Assembly: GCA_047495785.1 (NCBI GenBank)
Contig: JBLDXI010000029.1
Location: forward strand, 1,612,001-1,676,000
DNA: 64,000 nt
Source of the DNA: Lepidodermella squamata
Taxonomy: Eukaryota > Gastrotricha
Reading direction: 5' to 3'
In this document: positions 12,578 through 24,760 of the stretch, in pieces
How positions within the stretch are numbered: position 1 is the stretch's first letter
How the letters are laid out: every line of letters starts with the position of its first letter
Translations under genes and position numbers: made by a program
Notes under the pieces: generated by a model
What the model was told of the DNA's origin: nothing
The model's input: the letters and a program-made list of their open reading frames with translations, nothing else
Database searches by the model: none

Positions 12578-15500
12578 CTAAAGGCATACGCTATGAGCGC
12601 CCTTTTCCGTCAGATACTTAACAACATCAGTATAACGGAGACGTTCAGCAAATATTAGCGGTGAATCGCCATCAGTATCGCAAAGGTTGACCTCGGCTCC
12701 ACTATCAACCAGCAATTGGACCTTATTGAGGAAACCATGCGATGCCGCCTGAATTAGCGGAGTGCGTTTCTTGTCCCTGTCAAAGGCTTGGCCGTTGACG
12801 TAAGCGCGACGATTAATCAGGAAGCGCGTCGTATCCAAGTCAGCTCTAACAACAGATACATCCAAAGGCCGGGAGCCATATCTTCCCTCCTGAGCATTCA
12901 CATCAGCTCCGTGATCGATCAACAGTTTTATAATGTCCAGAGACGCTCGGTTGAGCACGGCGCGATGCAAAACTGTGCCGTTTACTACGGGCCATTTATC
13001 GAACGAACGCCGATCGCGCCAATCCAAGTCAATATGTCCGCTATCCAGCAAACTTGAAACACGAGCCAAGTCGTTTTTCGCAGCAGCGTCACTCAGCTCT
13101 ATGTGCATGTTTTCCAACTCGGCGGGTGATATGGGAGGTGTCAGCAGGCCATTCAGCACGCTTCTCGACGCAGCTGGAGCCAACGGTAATGCTTCCTTGG
13201 CGCCTTGGCGATCAGCACCACGATCCAGGAGCAGCTGAACAATTTCTGGATGGCCGCTCTCTACTGCAATAGCTAGCGGTGTCTTATTCGCCCTGTTCCG
13301 AGCATTGATGTTTCTTGCATGTTGAAGGAGTAGTCTTGTGACTTCAACATTCCCGTGTTTGCATGCCAGGTGTATCGCGGTGTTGCCGCTGCCATCATCA
13401 GCAGTATCAACCTTAGCGCCACTTGCGAGCAGAAGCTGCACGAGTTCGATTTTATGAGTCGTTATAGCTTTTCTCAGCATCGAATTGAGTTCAACCTGAA
13501 ACAATTGTTTAACACAGTCTTCTTGTGATTGCATAATATTAATGTATAGGGTATAGGGAAGAATTTTTATTTGGCAAATACCATAAGCTGGTCTTATTTC
13601 GGACGGGGTAAATTCGGACACATTTGACTTTAAACTTAAATTTCTCCTCAACTCTCGCGAATATAGAGATCGTTCAAAGCACAGAAGATAGTCCTGAGTC
13701 TTGTCTATGAAATGAAACCTCAAAAACGCAGAAGTATGCGAAGAATGGTCTAACTTCTTCGCAGTCATGTCCCACGACCCAAAATAACTAACTTTTCACC
13801 AAGTAGGTATTTGTTGCTGGAGAGAAGCGGAAAATATAGAGCACCATCGATTTAGTGATGCTGTTATGTTCAAACCAATTTCACACAAATGCTTTGATCA
13901 GGAAATGCTTTAGAAAACAAGTTTTGCCCCGGCTAAATTCGGACAGCTTCAAACTACGGAAAATTAAAAAAAGATGCCAATTGGCCTCGACATTTTTTTA
14001 AATCCATATCTTAGTGAGAACAGCACTAAGCTGCGTTGGGAGCACAATTCACTATCATGCATTTTGTTTATATTTAGGTTTTTTCTTTGAATCTGGCTCA
14101 CAAATTTTGTCTCTTTAATGTGAACTTTGACCCCAATCTAAATATTCATACTAAGCTGTCCGAAATTACCCCAGTTGTGTCCGAAATCAGCCGAGTCAGT
14201 TACCTGTGAATACCAGTGCAGTTAAGGCGTATTTTTACCGCGATTACCTCTAGAATATGCAGTTTTTCAAGGCGCATATGTTGGCGTAAATCACGTAAAA
14301 AAAAGTTGTTCACCTCGAAAAAAGAAGCCCGAAAAATCAGTTTTGCCCGAAATAACACCAGCTTACGGTAAGTGAAAATCAGTTGCGTAATTTTGCGAAT
14401 TTTGGTTCAAGTCGGGTAAATTTTACTATTTAATTTGTTGGCATCGTGGCTTTCTAGATTTATGACGCTTCGGGCCAACTAAGTAATACCGAATAGATTA
14501 TCTCCATTATCTAGGCCTAGTTGAATCCAATTAGGCTCGTGGCAGGTTCGTGCTAACCTGCTTAACCTCCTACCAAATCATGGATCATATCAAGTCTTTA
14601 TTACGAGCTCCAATTCCTAGAAAATTATTTTACGCCTACTAGCTGTTATCTGCTATTAAATTTGAAAAAAGAATAACGATATTTTCAGCGCTAATCAATA
14701 ACCAACGAAAAGATATGTAGAAGTAGAAGGTAACATTATTGTATACATTTTGCAGTAATGCAATGAAATTCGCCGATATCAGTTTTAACTCTAATTATGC
14801 TAGATTTCGAGTCATATCGCATAAATGTTCAATTCTACTGACCTTTGGCAAGAGTTGATCCATTATAGCCTTGTTGTTGTAGTTGTTGTTTTGCTCTGCT
14901 AGCTGGAACGCTTCCTCAAATGAGTCAGCCTTCAAGCCAGTCATGTCACTTTTCAACAGCAGAGAAGCGATGTCCGTCGAATTGCGACCAATAACGCGCA
15001 GAAGAGTAGCTTCGTCGACTTTTGCTTTAGCGGCTAGCAACACCCGAACAGCGGGGCTGTAATTGCTTTCAACAGCGTAGTACAACACCGAATGGCCATC
15101 TTTATCCCGAGCTGAAACATCTGCGCTTCGATCGATCAGTAGCATCATATTCCCGACGAGACCGGCTCTGGCTGCCGACATCAAAGCAGTTTCCTTGCTC
15201 TGGCTGTTTTTGAAATCGACCTCGGCGCAACGGCTCAGGAGCAGCTTGACAACATCTGAGTTCTTCCGCTCGGCCGCAAGTTGCAAGGCGCTGGACGACG
15301 ATTTCTTATCGATTGCGTTCGGACTCGCGCCATTGTCAAGAATCGATCTAACTAGTGGCAGAGGCGCGTTCAACTCGATTGCCTCTATTAAAGTCCTATC
15401 CAAGCTGTCGATTTCAACTTCATCGCTGTCAAGACGTTGACGAATTTCTGATAGCTTCCCTTCTCTTGAATAACTTGGTTCGCCATAGTTCTAGAAAATA

Positions 15501-15668
15501 CGAAGTCTAAATTTTATACTTTGAGTATATTTCTTGCTAACTCACGTTTGTATTCGTATTGGCTTGTTGGGATAGAATAGGCAGATAGGATTCACCGTAA
15601 CTCGAACACAAGCAAGCTTGCGATGATAAGGTTAAGATGCAAATGCATAACAACGATCGAAAACGCAT
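12578..15668 (-). CDS. Secreted ankyrin-repeat protein, paralogue of neighbour
   Basis: Exons 15668-15546, 15490-14843 and 13495-12578 (1689 nt, 562 aa). The start at 15668 was chosen because it gives a clean signal peptide (MRFRSLLCICILTLSSQACL); an in-frame ATG lies upstream at 15734. The remainder is ankyrin repeats (SALQLAAERKNSDVVKLLL; NTAIHLACKHGN; TPLAIAVESGHPEI). Exons 2 and 3 match the last two exons of the larger gene at 6576-12174; the sushi modules and first ankyrin block are absent. The last exon is nearly identical to its counterpart while exon 2 is more diverged. A reverse AATAAA is at 12519-12524. Intron 2 is 1347 nt and carries a transposon-like insert. Confidence 0.75.
13591..14192. 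mobile_element. Nonautonomous DNA-transposon remnant in intron
   Basis: Imperfect inverted ends: left CTTATTTCGGAC...GGGGTAAATTCGGACA, right (reverse complement) CTGATTTCGGAC...GGGGTAATTTCGGACA. A further GGCTAAATTCGGACAGCTT lies inside at about 13932. It occupies the long second intron of the ankyrin paralogue and explains most of its unusual length. Boundaries are approximate. Confidence 0.5.
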
Positions 15669-16762
15669 AATTTTCCAGTGTTGATGATTTATTTGAAATG
15701 TGAAACAAGGTTTGTGGCTGAGGTGATGCGTCATTCTTGTATCCCATTGCTGTTTCAGTCAACATTTGGGCCATAGTACGTAACTCAACATGCTACTCAA
15801 TTGCACCTTGTTGCACCTTGCTGCAAACATTAACGCATAATTGTGCTAATTTAAATTGGCTTGGTAATGAGTCGAGACTTCAGCTGAATGATATTATTAA
15901 TCGCAAAATGCATTTTTGGCTGTTTTTTTATGTATAGCTTTTGAAATTTTACCTAATAAAAAATTCAGACAACGATGAGATTCAACAAATTCATTTCGAA
16001 TTAGGAATTAATTTTATTATCAATTTATTAAGCAATTTTCATTTATTTTCAGGAGGAACCTGAATGAGCAGATGAAACGATGTAGCCGACAATTTTTACT
16101 GCTACTTGACCTAATTCTTTTGTTAAAAGATAACCACCGGCAACGTGTATTATCGCTATGGCCATTTCGAATATGATTCAATCTGCAATCAATCAATTTC
16201 GTAAGCAGAGGCTCTAAAATCCAATATCCAAAGCTACACACTGCAAGTTGGCAGTCAATTTCCTGGAAGCCCTAGCCTAAAACAGTTATTAAAGCATAAA
16301 ATAAAAAATATTTTATTGATTTCCTATAACGATTTTAATTGTTCAAGTTTATCGGCTATGAATGCGGCTTCGATTTATTTTATTTTACAAAGCCGTAAAA
16401 ACTTGGAAATCACAGCTTTTCATTCGTTATCTCGCCGATTTCGTTTGGAGTGTCTGAAAACAAATTGATAAATAAAAAACCGGACTTGAAAAGCTCCGCG
16501 CGCTGATAGAAATAACGACGAAGCCCTCTGATTAGGGCTAATTTGCTTTCAGCCGCGCGCTATACTTACCCGTAATAATCCATAATGAGAAGATCGCACC
16601 TAAAAAAACGGAAAAAAAAGAAAAAAACGCGCAAGTTTTCACGCACATGCATTCAATTTAAAATAATCAGCGAGGCGAATTCAATATTACAAAAGAAGCA
16701 GCTGGTGGCTTGTTTTTTTCAAATATGGTTAGCTGACCCTATTGTTATAATAATTTGTTTTC
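15669..16762. other. Intergenic spacer, divergent promoters
   Basis: Separates the minus-strand ankyrin pair from the plus-strand globin array, so it should contain divergent promoters. A GC-rich imperfect dyad (CCGCGCGCTG ... CAGCCGCGCGC) lies at about 16496-16560 in an otherwise AT-rich stretch. Small ORFs here have no recognisable features. Confidence 0.4.
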
Positions 16763-18716
16763 ATGTTCCTATTTATCACCCCTAAGGCGTCTCTACTAGC
16801 CGAGTCGACTCTTAATTTACTCGTGAATCAGAAGCAACAACAGCAAAATAGCGAAGAAATCCCGTCGATAGCCGCCGGCATAGCTTCGATGGCTCGTTTC
16901 ACGGACGCCGATATGTTTCCTAATTCTTACGACGGTGACGACGAGGAGGAGGACTGGATTGAAGACGAGTCGCCTAAAACTGCGAAAACAGAGTTGAAAG
17001 CGCCTGGTGATTTAGCGAGTCAAATGCTGGCATTGACGCCGGTTGGTCGGCGGCGAACTCTGCGAAAAAAGCCGCTGACAAGTGCGATAAGTACGACATT
17101 TTCGCTAGCTGATACTCTATCGCTGGATTCTAGCAATTTTTCATCAATGGCGCCGATAGTTGTCGGCGGCAAAAAATGGACATGCCGGTATGGTTCGTTT
17201 TATAAAAAATTTCTCGAGAAAAATAAACCAAGATCAGGATATTAATTTATCAATGGCGGCAAGAACATCGCTAAGCATCGAGTGCCCGGACAGTGCACAA
17301 TTTTGATATTAATATTGAGGCCCACACATCTTATACAGTGCATAAAGTTTTATTAACCTGGAGAAAAGTCTCGTGCTTAATTGCCACGTGCGCGACTCAG
17401 TTTCTTTTTTAATCGTTTATGGGATAAATCAGCTTTTCGATGATCAATGTATTTAGGTACTTGTTTTAGTTTATTTGCAATATCTGAATCGAATTTTTGT
17501 TTGAAAGGCCATTTTTGGGGTAAAAATAAAAAAAAATGCGGGTCTCAATAGCCGATTTTTTGGAATTACGAATTTGTTTGGATCCTCCCCATAACTGTTT
17601 ATTTCAACTTCCCAGTAAATTCAGGTGTGCATTTTTCAATATTTTCCTCCAATACTGATCGAAGACTCAATCGGAAAAATCGCTGATTTGTGAAACCGAT
17701 TCTAATTTTTGATATCGGCTCAGCTCACTCTAGTATATTGTGACCCTTGACCCCTAATAGAGCATTAATTTAACCTGAATTTGGACGAGCCTTAATTTTT
17801 CAATATTTGTTTGATTTGTTTGAATTATTTTGAATATTTGAATTAGTTCATATTAATCATATTTTTTAATTTCGAGTGAAAGTTTTGAAAAAATCATAAC
17901 TTTCGTATTTTCAGATTGTCGATTTCGTCGATGCTGCCAGGCGACGCGAGCCTGCTTGTCCTTCGCGAGACCTTTGAAATAATCAAGCGAAATGCCGATT
18001 CTGTCTCAATTCAAGCCATGCGAGCCCTGTTACAGCGCCTGCCATCGGCCGCCGAAAAATTCGCTAAAGCTGGCAAGATAAAATACATTGACGACGATTG
18101 TAAGTTTCTAGAAAAACACAACTTCAATTTTAGACACCCGATTTTTTCAATTTCAATTTTTCAAAATTGATTTGAAATTGAAAAATTAAAAAACTTGTAT
18201 TAGAAAATTTTGGAATTTAATTTTAAATTTAATTTTAAAATTTCTAACTTCAACTTCAAAATTTAATTTCTTATTTTATGTTTTCAAATTTTTTTATCAT
18301 TTTTAGGGGAGCTTATTAATCACGGGCGTGCGTTTCTCGGCGCTATTGAGAAGTGTATATCCCGAGCTAAAGACGTCAAAGCCCTGAAAAACTACCTATC
18401 AAACCTCGGCCAAATGCATAGCCGAGCCGGTGTTAGATCGACGGAAATACCCGTTGCGCTTCACTTCTTCGAGTCAGCCATACTCGCGTATCTACGACCC
18501 TTTCACCTTCACCAAGAACCGAGCGATAACCCGAGCGGTAAAGTACCTACTATCAGCACTTCCTCAGTTCCGAACGGGCCTAGGTACTCGGATGAAACGG
18601 GCGTTCCGAGCGAGAATCTGGAATATCAAAACCGGTCGTCTTGTTTCGTATGCACAACTTGGCGAAACTTTTTCGATCTCATCAACATTTTACTTGTCAC
18701 TGATATTAAGGAGTGA
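16763..18716 (+). CDS. Globin 1 of array, N-extended, CxxC type
   Basis: Exons 16763-17187, 17915-18099 and 18307-18716 (339 aa). The N-terminal ~140 residues are an acidic, Ser-rich extension with an Asp/Glu run. The globin fold starts with an A helix (LVLRETFEIIK), has a P...F pattern for C2/CD1 (LPSAAEKF), an E helix WELINHGRAFLG with His at putative E7, and a proximal His in LGQMH 32 residues later. A GH insert of about 50 residues ends in CFVC before TWRNFFDLINIL of the H helix. The donor at 17188 (GTATGG) is weak and the start could instead be the ATG near 16890. AATAAA follows near 18728. Confidence 0.75.
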
Positions 18717-19336
18717 AAAAGTCTTTAAATAAATAAACCCGGTGCAGTAATTGTTTTGGGCGATGAATAATCGAATTGTATGCGCGTCATTGGGTTGAGA
18801 TTTCGATCCCGCTTATAGGTTTATTTTTTGTCTCGGAATTATTGATGCCTAGATTCTACTGATTGGATATAAGCCTTAATGAGCGGCCGCAATCGCCTTC
18901 CTTGCGTAAATTTTACGCTTTGATATCTGCAAAATATTAAATTATCACGATCTAAAATAGCGTTGCAATATGAAATTTGACCTGCATGAAAAGATCACGC
19001 GCATAAAGACGCGACAGTAAATCAATGCCGCCAGAAAGGACAAAAGCTTGTTTCTCGCATATGAAAATTATATAACGATGATGTATTTTTCCTGTTTTGA
19101 AAGCTCGATGCTATAATAAAAATCATCGATGCTATTTTTGACGCCCACAAATTGGACTTCGTAATTGTTGTCCCCCCCGGATTTTTGAACCCCTGGATTG
19201 AAACATTTCCCTTGAATTCCACGATCATTTTCTGTTTATTAGCCAACTGAAATAGGCATTTTCGGTTTTTCGGTTCTCGTTAGATTCTGGGAAATTGTAA
19301 TCATATTAGAATTTTAACATTTTGAAAGATTTATAG

Positions 19337-20733
19337 ATGAACGGAATGAGAGCCTCGCTGACCGTTTCCGATGTGCTGAATCGGCACCACATTGGCCGGG
19401 GGAATCATCAATTCTGCTTATCCGATGAGGACATTAAAATGCTCCGCGAATCATTCGAAAAAATCAAACCACATGCAAGTGAAATAGGAACTCGAGCTTT
19501 ACAACAGTTAGTCATTTGCATAATAATATTTTCGAATTTACTTGAATATTTAGGAGGAAATTTTTCCTAAAAATTTAGCCAGTCAAAATTTTTTTGAGGA
19601 ATTTTCCGAATTTTGACATTATTCCTTATATTTGCCTGTTCAGCTCATTGTTAATCATCAAAGTTCTCAATTTCCATGTTCTCTTAAGAATTTTAAATAT
19701 TTATCATTTTTCGACCGTTTGAATCTTTGATTTTTCCGATATTTCGAGACTCAAAAGATTTAGAACGCTGAATCGACCTAAAAACAAAAAAAACTAGATT
19801 GAAACGCTTTCTGAAGTTTCATGTCTCTCAATGAATCAAATGTTTTTTAATTTTTTCTCAATTATTTTAATTTTTTTTATTTTACTCCTTATTCCTATCC
19901 GATGACCGATATCGGCCGATATCGATTTCCCATCTCGATCAAAAATCAAAAATCAAGATAAATTTAAAAAAAATTAAAAAATTAAAATTAAAATTCTATT
20001 GCAATGGATCAAGAGAGACAACAGTTTAAAATCAACAAAAGTCGGTTGTCGCGATATTGCCTATTTACCTTGAAAAAAATCCAATTGAAATCTAATTTAT
20101 GCGAATTTGTAATTTTTTTAAATTTTCAGAATAATCGAGCGAAGTCCGGCGACCTTGGAAATATTTCAAAACGGCCCAAATCGTCGCATCAAAACCGCCG
20201 ATGCTTGGGAGCTGCAGGGCGTTGGCGTGACCATTCTATCAAGCATAGAACGCTGCGTCCTCCGGCTACAACAGCCAATCAAACTCGAAGAGTACATCCG
20301 GCAAATCGTCGATCTTCACGCGCGAGTGTTCAAAGTCAACGTCGACGAGCTAACATTCGGCCTCGACGTGTTTCAAAGCGTAATTCTCGAATTTCTCGAC
20401 GTTCAACATGGCCACCAAAAAGATGACAGCCTGCTGAGCTCGCCCAGCAGTGAATTAACCGTACCAAGTCCCGTACTGTACGACCGGCCGATAACGATGA
20501 GCTTAACGCCAACGCTGCAGCCTAAAAATAGCTCGAGGAGTAGGAGGCCGTCGCGCCGAGCTTCCGCTTTCGACGTGGAATTGGAGATGTTGCAGGTCAG
20601 TAGGAAGCGCAGCAGTGAAGCGTGTCGAATCTGTTCGCTGTGGAAGCACTTTTTCCAGGCCATTTCGAACCACATGCAGCAATGCGCAATGGCTATAAAG
20701 GACGATAATAACACGGCTGTTAACTCTCATTAA
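19337..20733 (+). CDS. Globin 2 of array, long GH insert, CxxC type
   Basis: Exons 19337-19506 and 20130-20733 (257 aa) joined by a phase-2 intron at the expected B12 site. The A helix is EDIKMLRESFEKIK; CD1 Phe lies in SPATLEIF; the E helix is WELQGVGVTILSSIERC with Val at putative E7; proximal His is in IVDLHAR. There is no intron in the E helix, unlike several neighbours. A GH insert of about 70 residues contains two RRxS sites (RRPS, RRAS) and leads into CRICSLWKHFF. A MITE starts 11 nt after the stop codon. An additional upstream exon cannot be excluded. Confidence 0.75.
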
Positions 20734-20743
20734 GCACCAAGTT

Positions 20744-20964
20744 ACCGTAACGAGGGGTCAACTTACAACCTAATAATCAGGGGCTAAAGCTGCACGAAAA
20801 GATGCGTTTTAAATTGCTAAAAAATCTGGAAAAAATGCGAAAAATTCCAAATTTTACAGGAAATCAGGAATCACCTTGCTAGGACTAAGGTTGAAATTTC
20901 GGACTTTTTCGAGTGATTGCTGATTTTTAAACAGGTTTCGTCCGAAGTTACCCCTCGTTACGGT
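20744..20964. mobile_element. MITE, 221 bp, downstream of globin 2
   Basis: Left end ACCGTAACGAGGGGTCAACTT and right end (reverse complement) ACCGTAACGAGGGGTAACTT form terminal inverted repeats. The inner part of the repeat (GGGGTAACTTCGGAC) resembles the ends of the intronic element at 13591-14192, suggesting one family. Confidence 0.65.
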
Positions 20965-21198
20965 GATTGAAGAAAATATTAAAAAATTATCAATTTCACA
21001 AGCACGTGACCTAGTTGAGTTAATAAACGAATTTAGGATTACATTGAGCGCGTTGTTTAATTAACTTGGTTTTTCCCACGATATATTCTGTTATTTTTAG
21101 TAAATCTCTCCTGTGTGCGGCCGATAATTGATATTATTGCTGTGATTATTGAAGCCGCACGTGATGCGAAAAATCCGGCGCAGGGTTTATTTGGATTC

Positions 21199-22163
21199 AT
21201 GCCTACACTTTTGAGACAGTTTTTTTCGATTATATTCTTCGATTTTTTAATGGGTGCTGGATGCTCTTTGCCGGCGCTAGTTGTGCGGCAGGTGACGTGG
21301 CGCCGCCACCCTGACCCATTTTTCAGCGTTAATGAAATATGGCTTTTACGCAGCAGTTATATTTTGATTAAACGAGATAGCGGCAATCAACGGTTTGGAT
21401 TCGATCGCGAAAAATTATTCAAACTATTTATTCGTAATTTTACAGAATTATCGATGAAATTCCCGGAGCTATGGCTGTTATCCTCGGCAAAACTTATCAG
21501 CCTGGCTCGAAAGAGGTTTGGGAAATTGAGTTAATGGCTCAAGGTAAATTTTGCAATACCTCAATTTTCGTTCATTTTAACTGTTAAAATTTTTCCAAAT
21601 TTTAAAAATTTTTGTTCGACTGAAAACTTTGCGCTAAATTTCGAAATTTTAATTTTAATTTTTTTAAATTTTCCTATATTTATACAGTAATTATTTTTTG
21701 CTTTTGATCGATTTTTACTGCTCCAAAATATCTGAATTTCATTTTTATCATGAATTTTTTTAATTATTTCAAAAATACAGGATTGATATTTCTGAGCGGA
21801 ATCGAAAGAGCCTTGCTCTTAGTCGACGAGCCCTATTTACTGACGGCATTCGTCCATCAATTGGTTCGCAATCACTCTAAACGATTCAAAATTCCTATCG
21901 ACATGCTAAAAATTGCCTTGGAGACTTTCCGAACAGCTGTCATGGTCTACCTGCAAACAAAACACCACATCCACTATGCGGATAGTGCAAATTTCGTCGA
22001 GAAATTAACCGAAAAATTAGAATCGCAAGAAATTGATTACTTCAGTGAAAAAACGTGCAAAATATGCGCGGCTTGGAGGCATTTTCTAGACACCCTGATC
22101 GGCCTAATTGTTACTAGGCTATTAACCAAATGCAAGCTGCCCTATTGTTGCGATGATTCATAA
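21199..22163 (+). CDS. Globin 3 of array, CxxC type, short AB region
   Basis: Exons 21199-21392, 21446-21543 and 21781-22163 (224 aa from this ATG; frame is open upstream, so start is uncertain and an upstream exon is possible). The N-terminal part is hydrophobic and unlike the other globins. The A helix is NEIWLLRSSYILIK, followed by fewer residues than usual before the phase-2 B12 intron. The E helix reads WEIELMAQG, an intron splits the Gly codon, then LIFLSGIERALL; E7 is Gln. Proximal His is in LVRNHSK. The H helix is preceded by CKIC (CKICAAWRHFLDTL). CD1 is Ile rather than Phe. Confidence 0.65.
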
Positions 22164-23242
22164 TAAAATATTATCCCATCAAACCGCATTTTTTCTCATC
22201 TCACAGCGTGAATAAAATGTTCACGTATTCATACTTGTTCTCATTGTATAATAGATTTTTTGTTGAGTGGTACAAAGTGATTTTTCCACGCCGAAATGTA
22301 TAAACAAATGAGATGAAACCGTTGCATCCGTGTTTTTTGCCCTCAGCAGATAACGTTATTATTTTCATAGTACATCCAGCGTATCCAGGTATACATAGAT
22401 GGAAATACCATCGCCTACCTATATTTTTCGAAAAATTTGATTTTTTTTACTACTTTTTCGAAATTTTCAGCCCAGACGTAGGATGCGAGTTTTCGCGTTG
22501 GCGTTTACGCTAAAAATCAGGCGAGATTTTCTTTTTGTCTACGATAATGACATTACAGGGCGTAAATAGGGCGTAACTCTGTCGCACGAGGTTCGATTTT
22601 TGTGCCGCCGGCCGGGATTTTCGAAAAATAAAATTAACGCTATAAAATCCACACTCGAGCCGCTCGAGTTTAATATAATTTACGCGCAATCTATCGCATT
22701 TTTTACAATAAAAAAATTGTGACTTTTCAATTTTACCACAGGCATATGTCCCAATCATTTTATAGTCCTTTTTCAGGCCTGGACAGAATAACATGTCCAT
22801 GCTTTTCATGATTCTTCATCTATCCCTCGGGGCATGAAATGATCGCTGTATTTTTTTCAAAAATTCTCGTTTTGTTTTAAAATTAATGCAAAATTTACTC
22901 TCTTGCTCTACTAGTGTGGCTGGCGTTTATTTTAGAGTCTCATCTGATGAAACGAACACTAGCGGCGCCTATTCAGAGATCGTCACTTTGCATTTTTTCC
23001 TTCCTCGCGCGCGCATCAATTTAGCGCCGCCGTTTATAGCCCAGATCCAGGCAATATTATAAGAGATACGAGTTCGCAATCATGATGATTTTTTCCCCGC
23101 TGCAATCAGTCTCTTAGGACTTTATAAAAATTCAGCCGCAATTTTTAGCCAATCAGCATATAAGTCTAGACTTTCATTTATCTATTGATGTATAGATTTC
23201 GTGGGGAATTTCTTAATGCTGAATGCTGAATGCTGAAATTCG
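22164..23242. other. Spacer between globins 3 and 4
   Basis: About 1.1 kb. An AATAAA lies at 22162-22167, just after the globin 3 stop. No gene supported; a minus-strand 99-codon ORF at 22510-22809 has a Cys pattern (C...FFYCKKC) but no recognisable family. Confidence 0.4.
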
Positions 23243-24701
23243 ATGGGTAATTCTGCCAGAAAACCTGTTGAAGAAAACGGCTCCGCTGGCGGTGGAGATG
23301 TGAAGCAGAAAATGGCCTTATCGCTTCAACTCAGCGAAGCAAGTGCGAAGTCAATAGCTGCTGCCTCAACCTTTGAATGGTCTCAAGAGGAACTCAATAC
23401 GTTAGCCGATAGTTTCGCCTATGTTAAACAGAACTGCCACAAGGTTGCGCTCAAGGCCGTTATCAGGTAAAATTCGCGTTTTTCTAGTTTTTTCTTTGGA
23501 TTTTTTGGGTTAATTTTTTATATAGGATGGTTGATACAATGCCTGACACGGCTGGTGCGTTGGAAATCGGCACCAAAAATACTGGCGAGTCATTTGGGCT
23601 GATGAATCAAGGCCTCATTTTCCTTACAGGTAAGGTATTCTAGAAACAAGAAAGCTCCTGCAGCGTATTACCCATTTACAGTCAATGAACAGCGTTTTTT
23701 TTGACCAAAATTGCTGGAATTTTTAGGAGAGCGCTCTATTTCTTTAAAAATGAACGCATGAATTTTTTTAAAAATTTCTGATCTTAATTTATAAATATTA
23801 TTACAGATTTTAATTTTTTTCAATTCTGCTCTATACATTTTAAGAATTAAATTAATAAAAAATTCAAACATGTGAAATTTCAATTTTTTTTAAATTTTCA
23901 TGCTGTCCGCTAAGGTTGAAATTCCCCAATTTTGTTCCCCAAATTAACTGAAATCTAAGCGGAAGATTAGGAATAAATTTGCTATATTGCTGAAATCAAT
24001 GTATTCAATTGTTACTATGGTAGGATTGGAAAGCATAAAATCACACAACTTCAGTTTTCTTTATTCTTTTCGAATCAAAATTTGAATTTTACAATTTAGC
24101 AAGCATTTCATATTTAGCCTATCTAAAGCATTGCGCAATTGTCCTGAGCTAATATGTCGCGACGCAAAAAAAATATTTTTTCTAATTTTACGAATTGTTT
24201 TTATCTGGAATTGTTTATCACTCGGAAAAATTAGGCAGTTCAATTTTTTCAAAAATATTTTTGTTTTTCGTTCAAGGTATAGAAAAGTGCATCGAGCGGG
24301 CTAATGATCCTGCCAAACTGCGAGCTTATGCCAAGCATCTAAACTCGATACACAGTAAACAGCACCAGCTGAAGCTGCATCACATGGTCGGCGGGCTGAA
24401 GGCGTTCGAGGACGTCATTCTCGAGTGCATCCAAACCGGATACCAGCACAAACCGCCCCGCCGGCAAAGTTCGGCCATGACCATTCATTTGATGCAGCAA
24501 CACCCGTCTCAACGGCCGCGGCGGGTGAGCATAGTTGGCGAGCAACAGCCTTTGCAGTTACTCGGGGCCGAGCACGTGGCTATTTGTGCGATTTGCAAAG
24601 TTTGGATCAAGTTCTTCCACTTGTTATACGTGACTTTTGACCCTAAAAACGGATTGGTTAACAAGGAATTGATGGCTAATGCTGATTCAGCTCGATATTA
24701 A
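23243..24701 (+). CDS. Globin 4 of array, Met-Gly start, CxxC type
   Basis: Exons 23243-23466, 23526-23629 and 24277-24701 (250 aa). It starts MGNSARK, a Gly-2 N-terminus but without a small residue at position 6, so acylation is doubtful. The A helix is QEELNTLADSFAYVK; the phase-2 B12 intron splits an Arg codon; the 104-nt middle exon ends at LMNQGLIFLTG with Gln at E7. Proximal His is in LNSIHSK. The GH insert (about 50 residues) has two RRxS sites (RRQS, RRVS) and ends CAICKVWIKFFHLLY. AATAAA at 24755-24760. Confidence 0.8.
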
Positions 24702-24760
24702 AATTAATTTTACACTCTACCCTCAACAATTCTTCTCCAATGACATTGTTCGAAAATAAA

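Noticed and set aside
18780-18830. TTCGATCCC-like segment suggesting a tRNA T-arm
   Set aside because: No acceptor stem, D-arm or anticodon arm could be folded around it.
22510-22809. Minus-strand 99-codon ORF with C...C-x2-C pattern, possible zinc-finger fragment
   Set aside because: No His/Cys partner pair in usual spacing, no splice partner, and it lies in low-complexity spacer.
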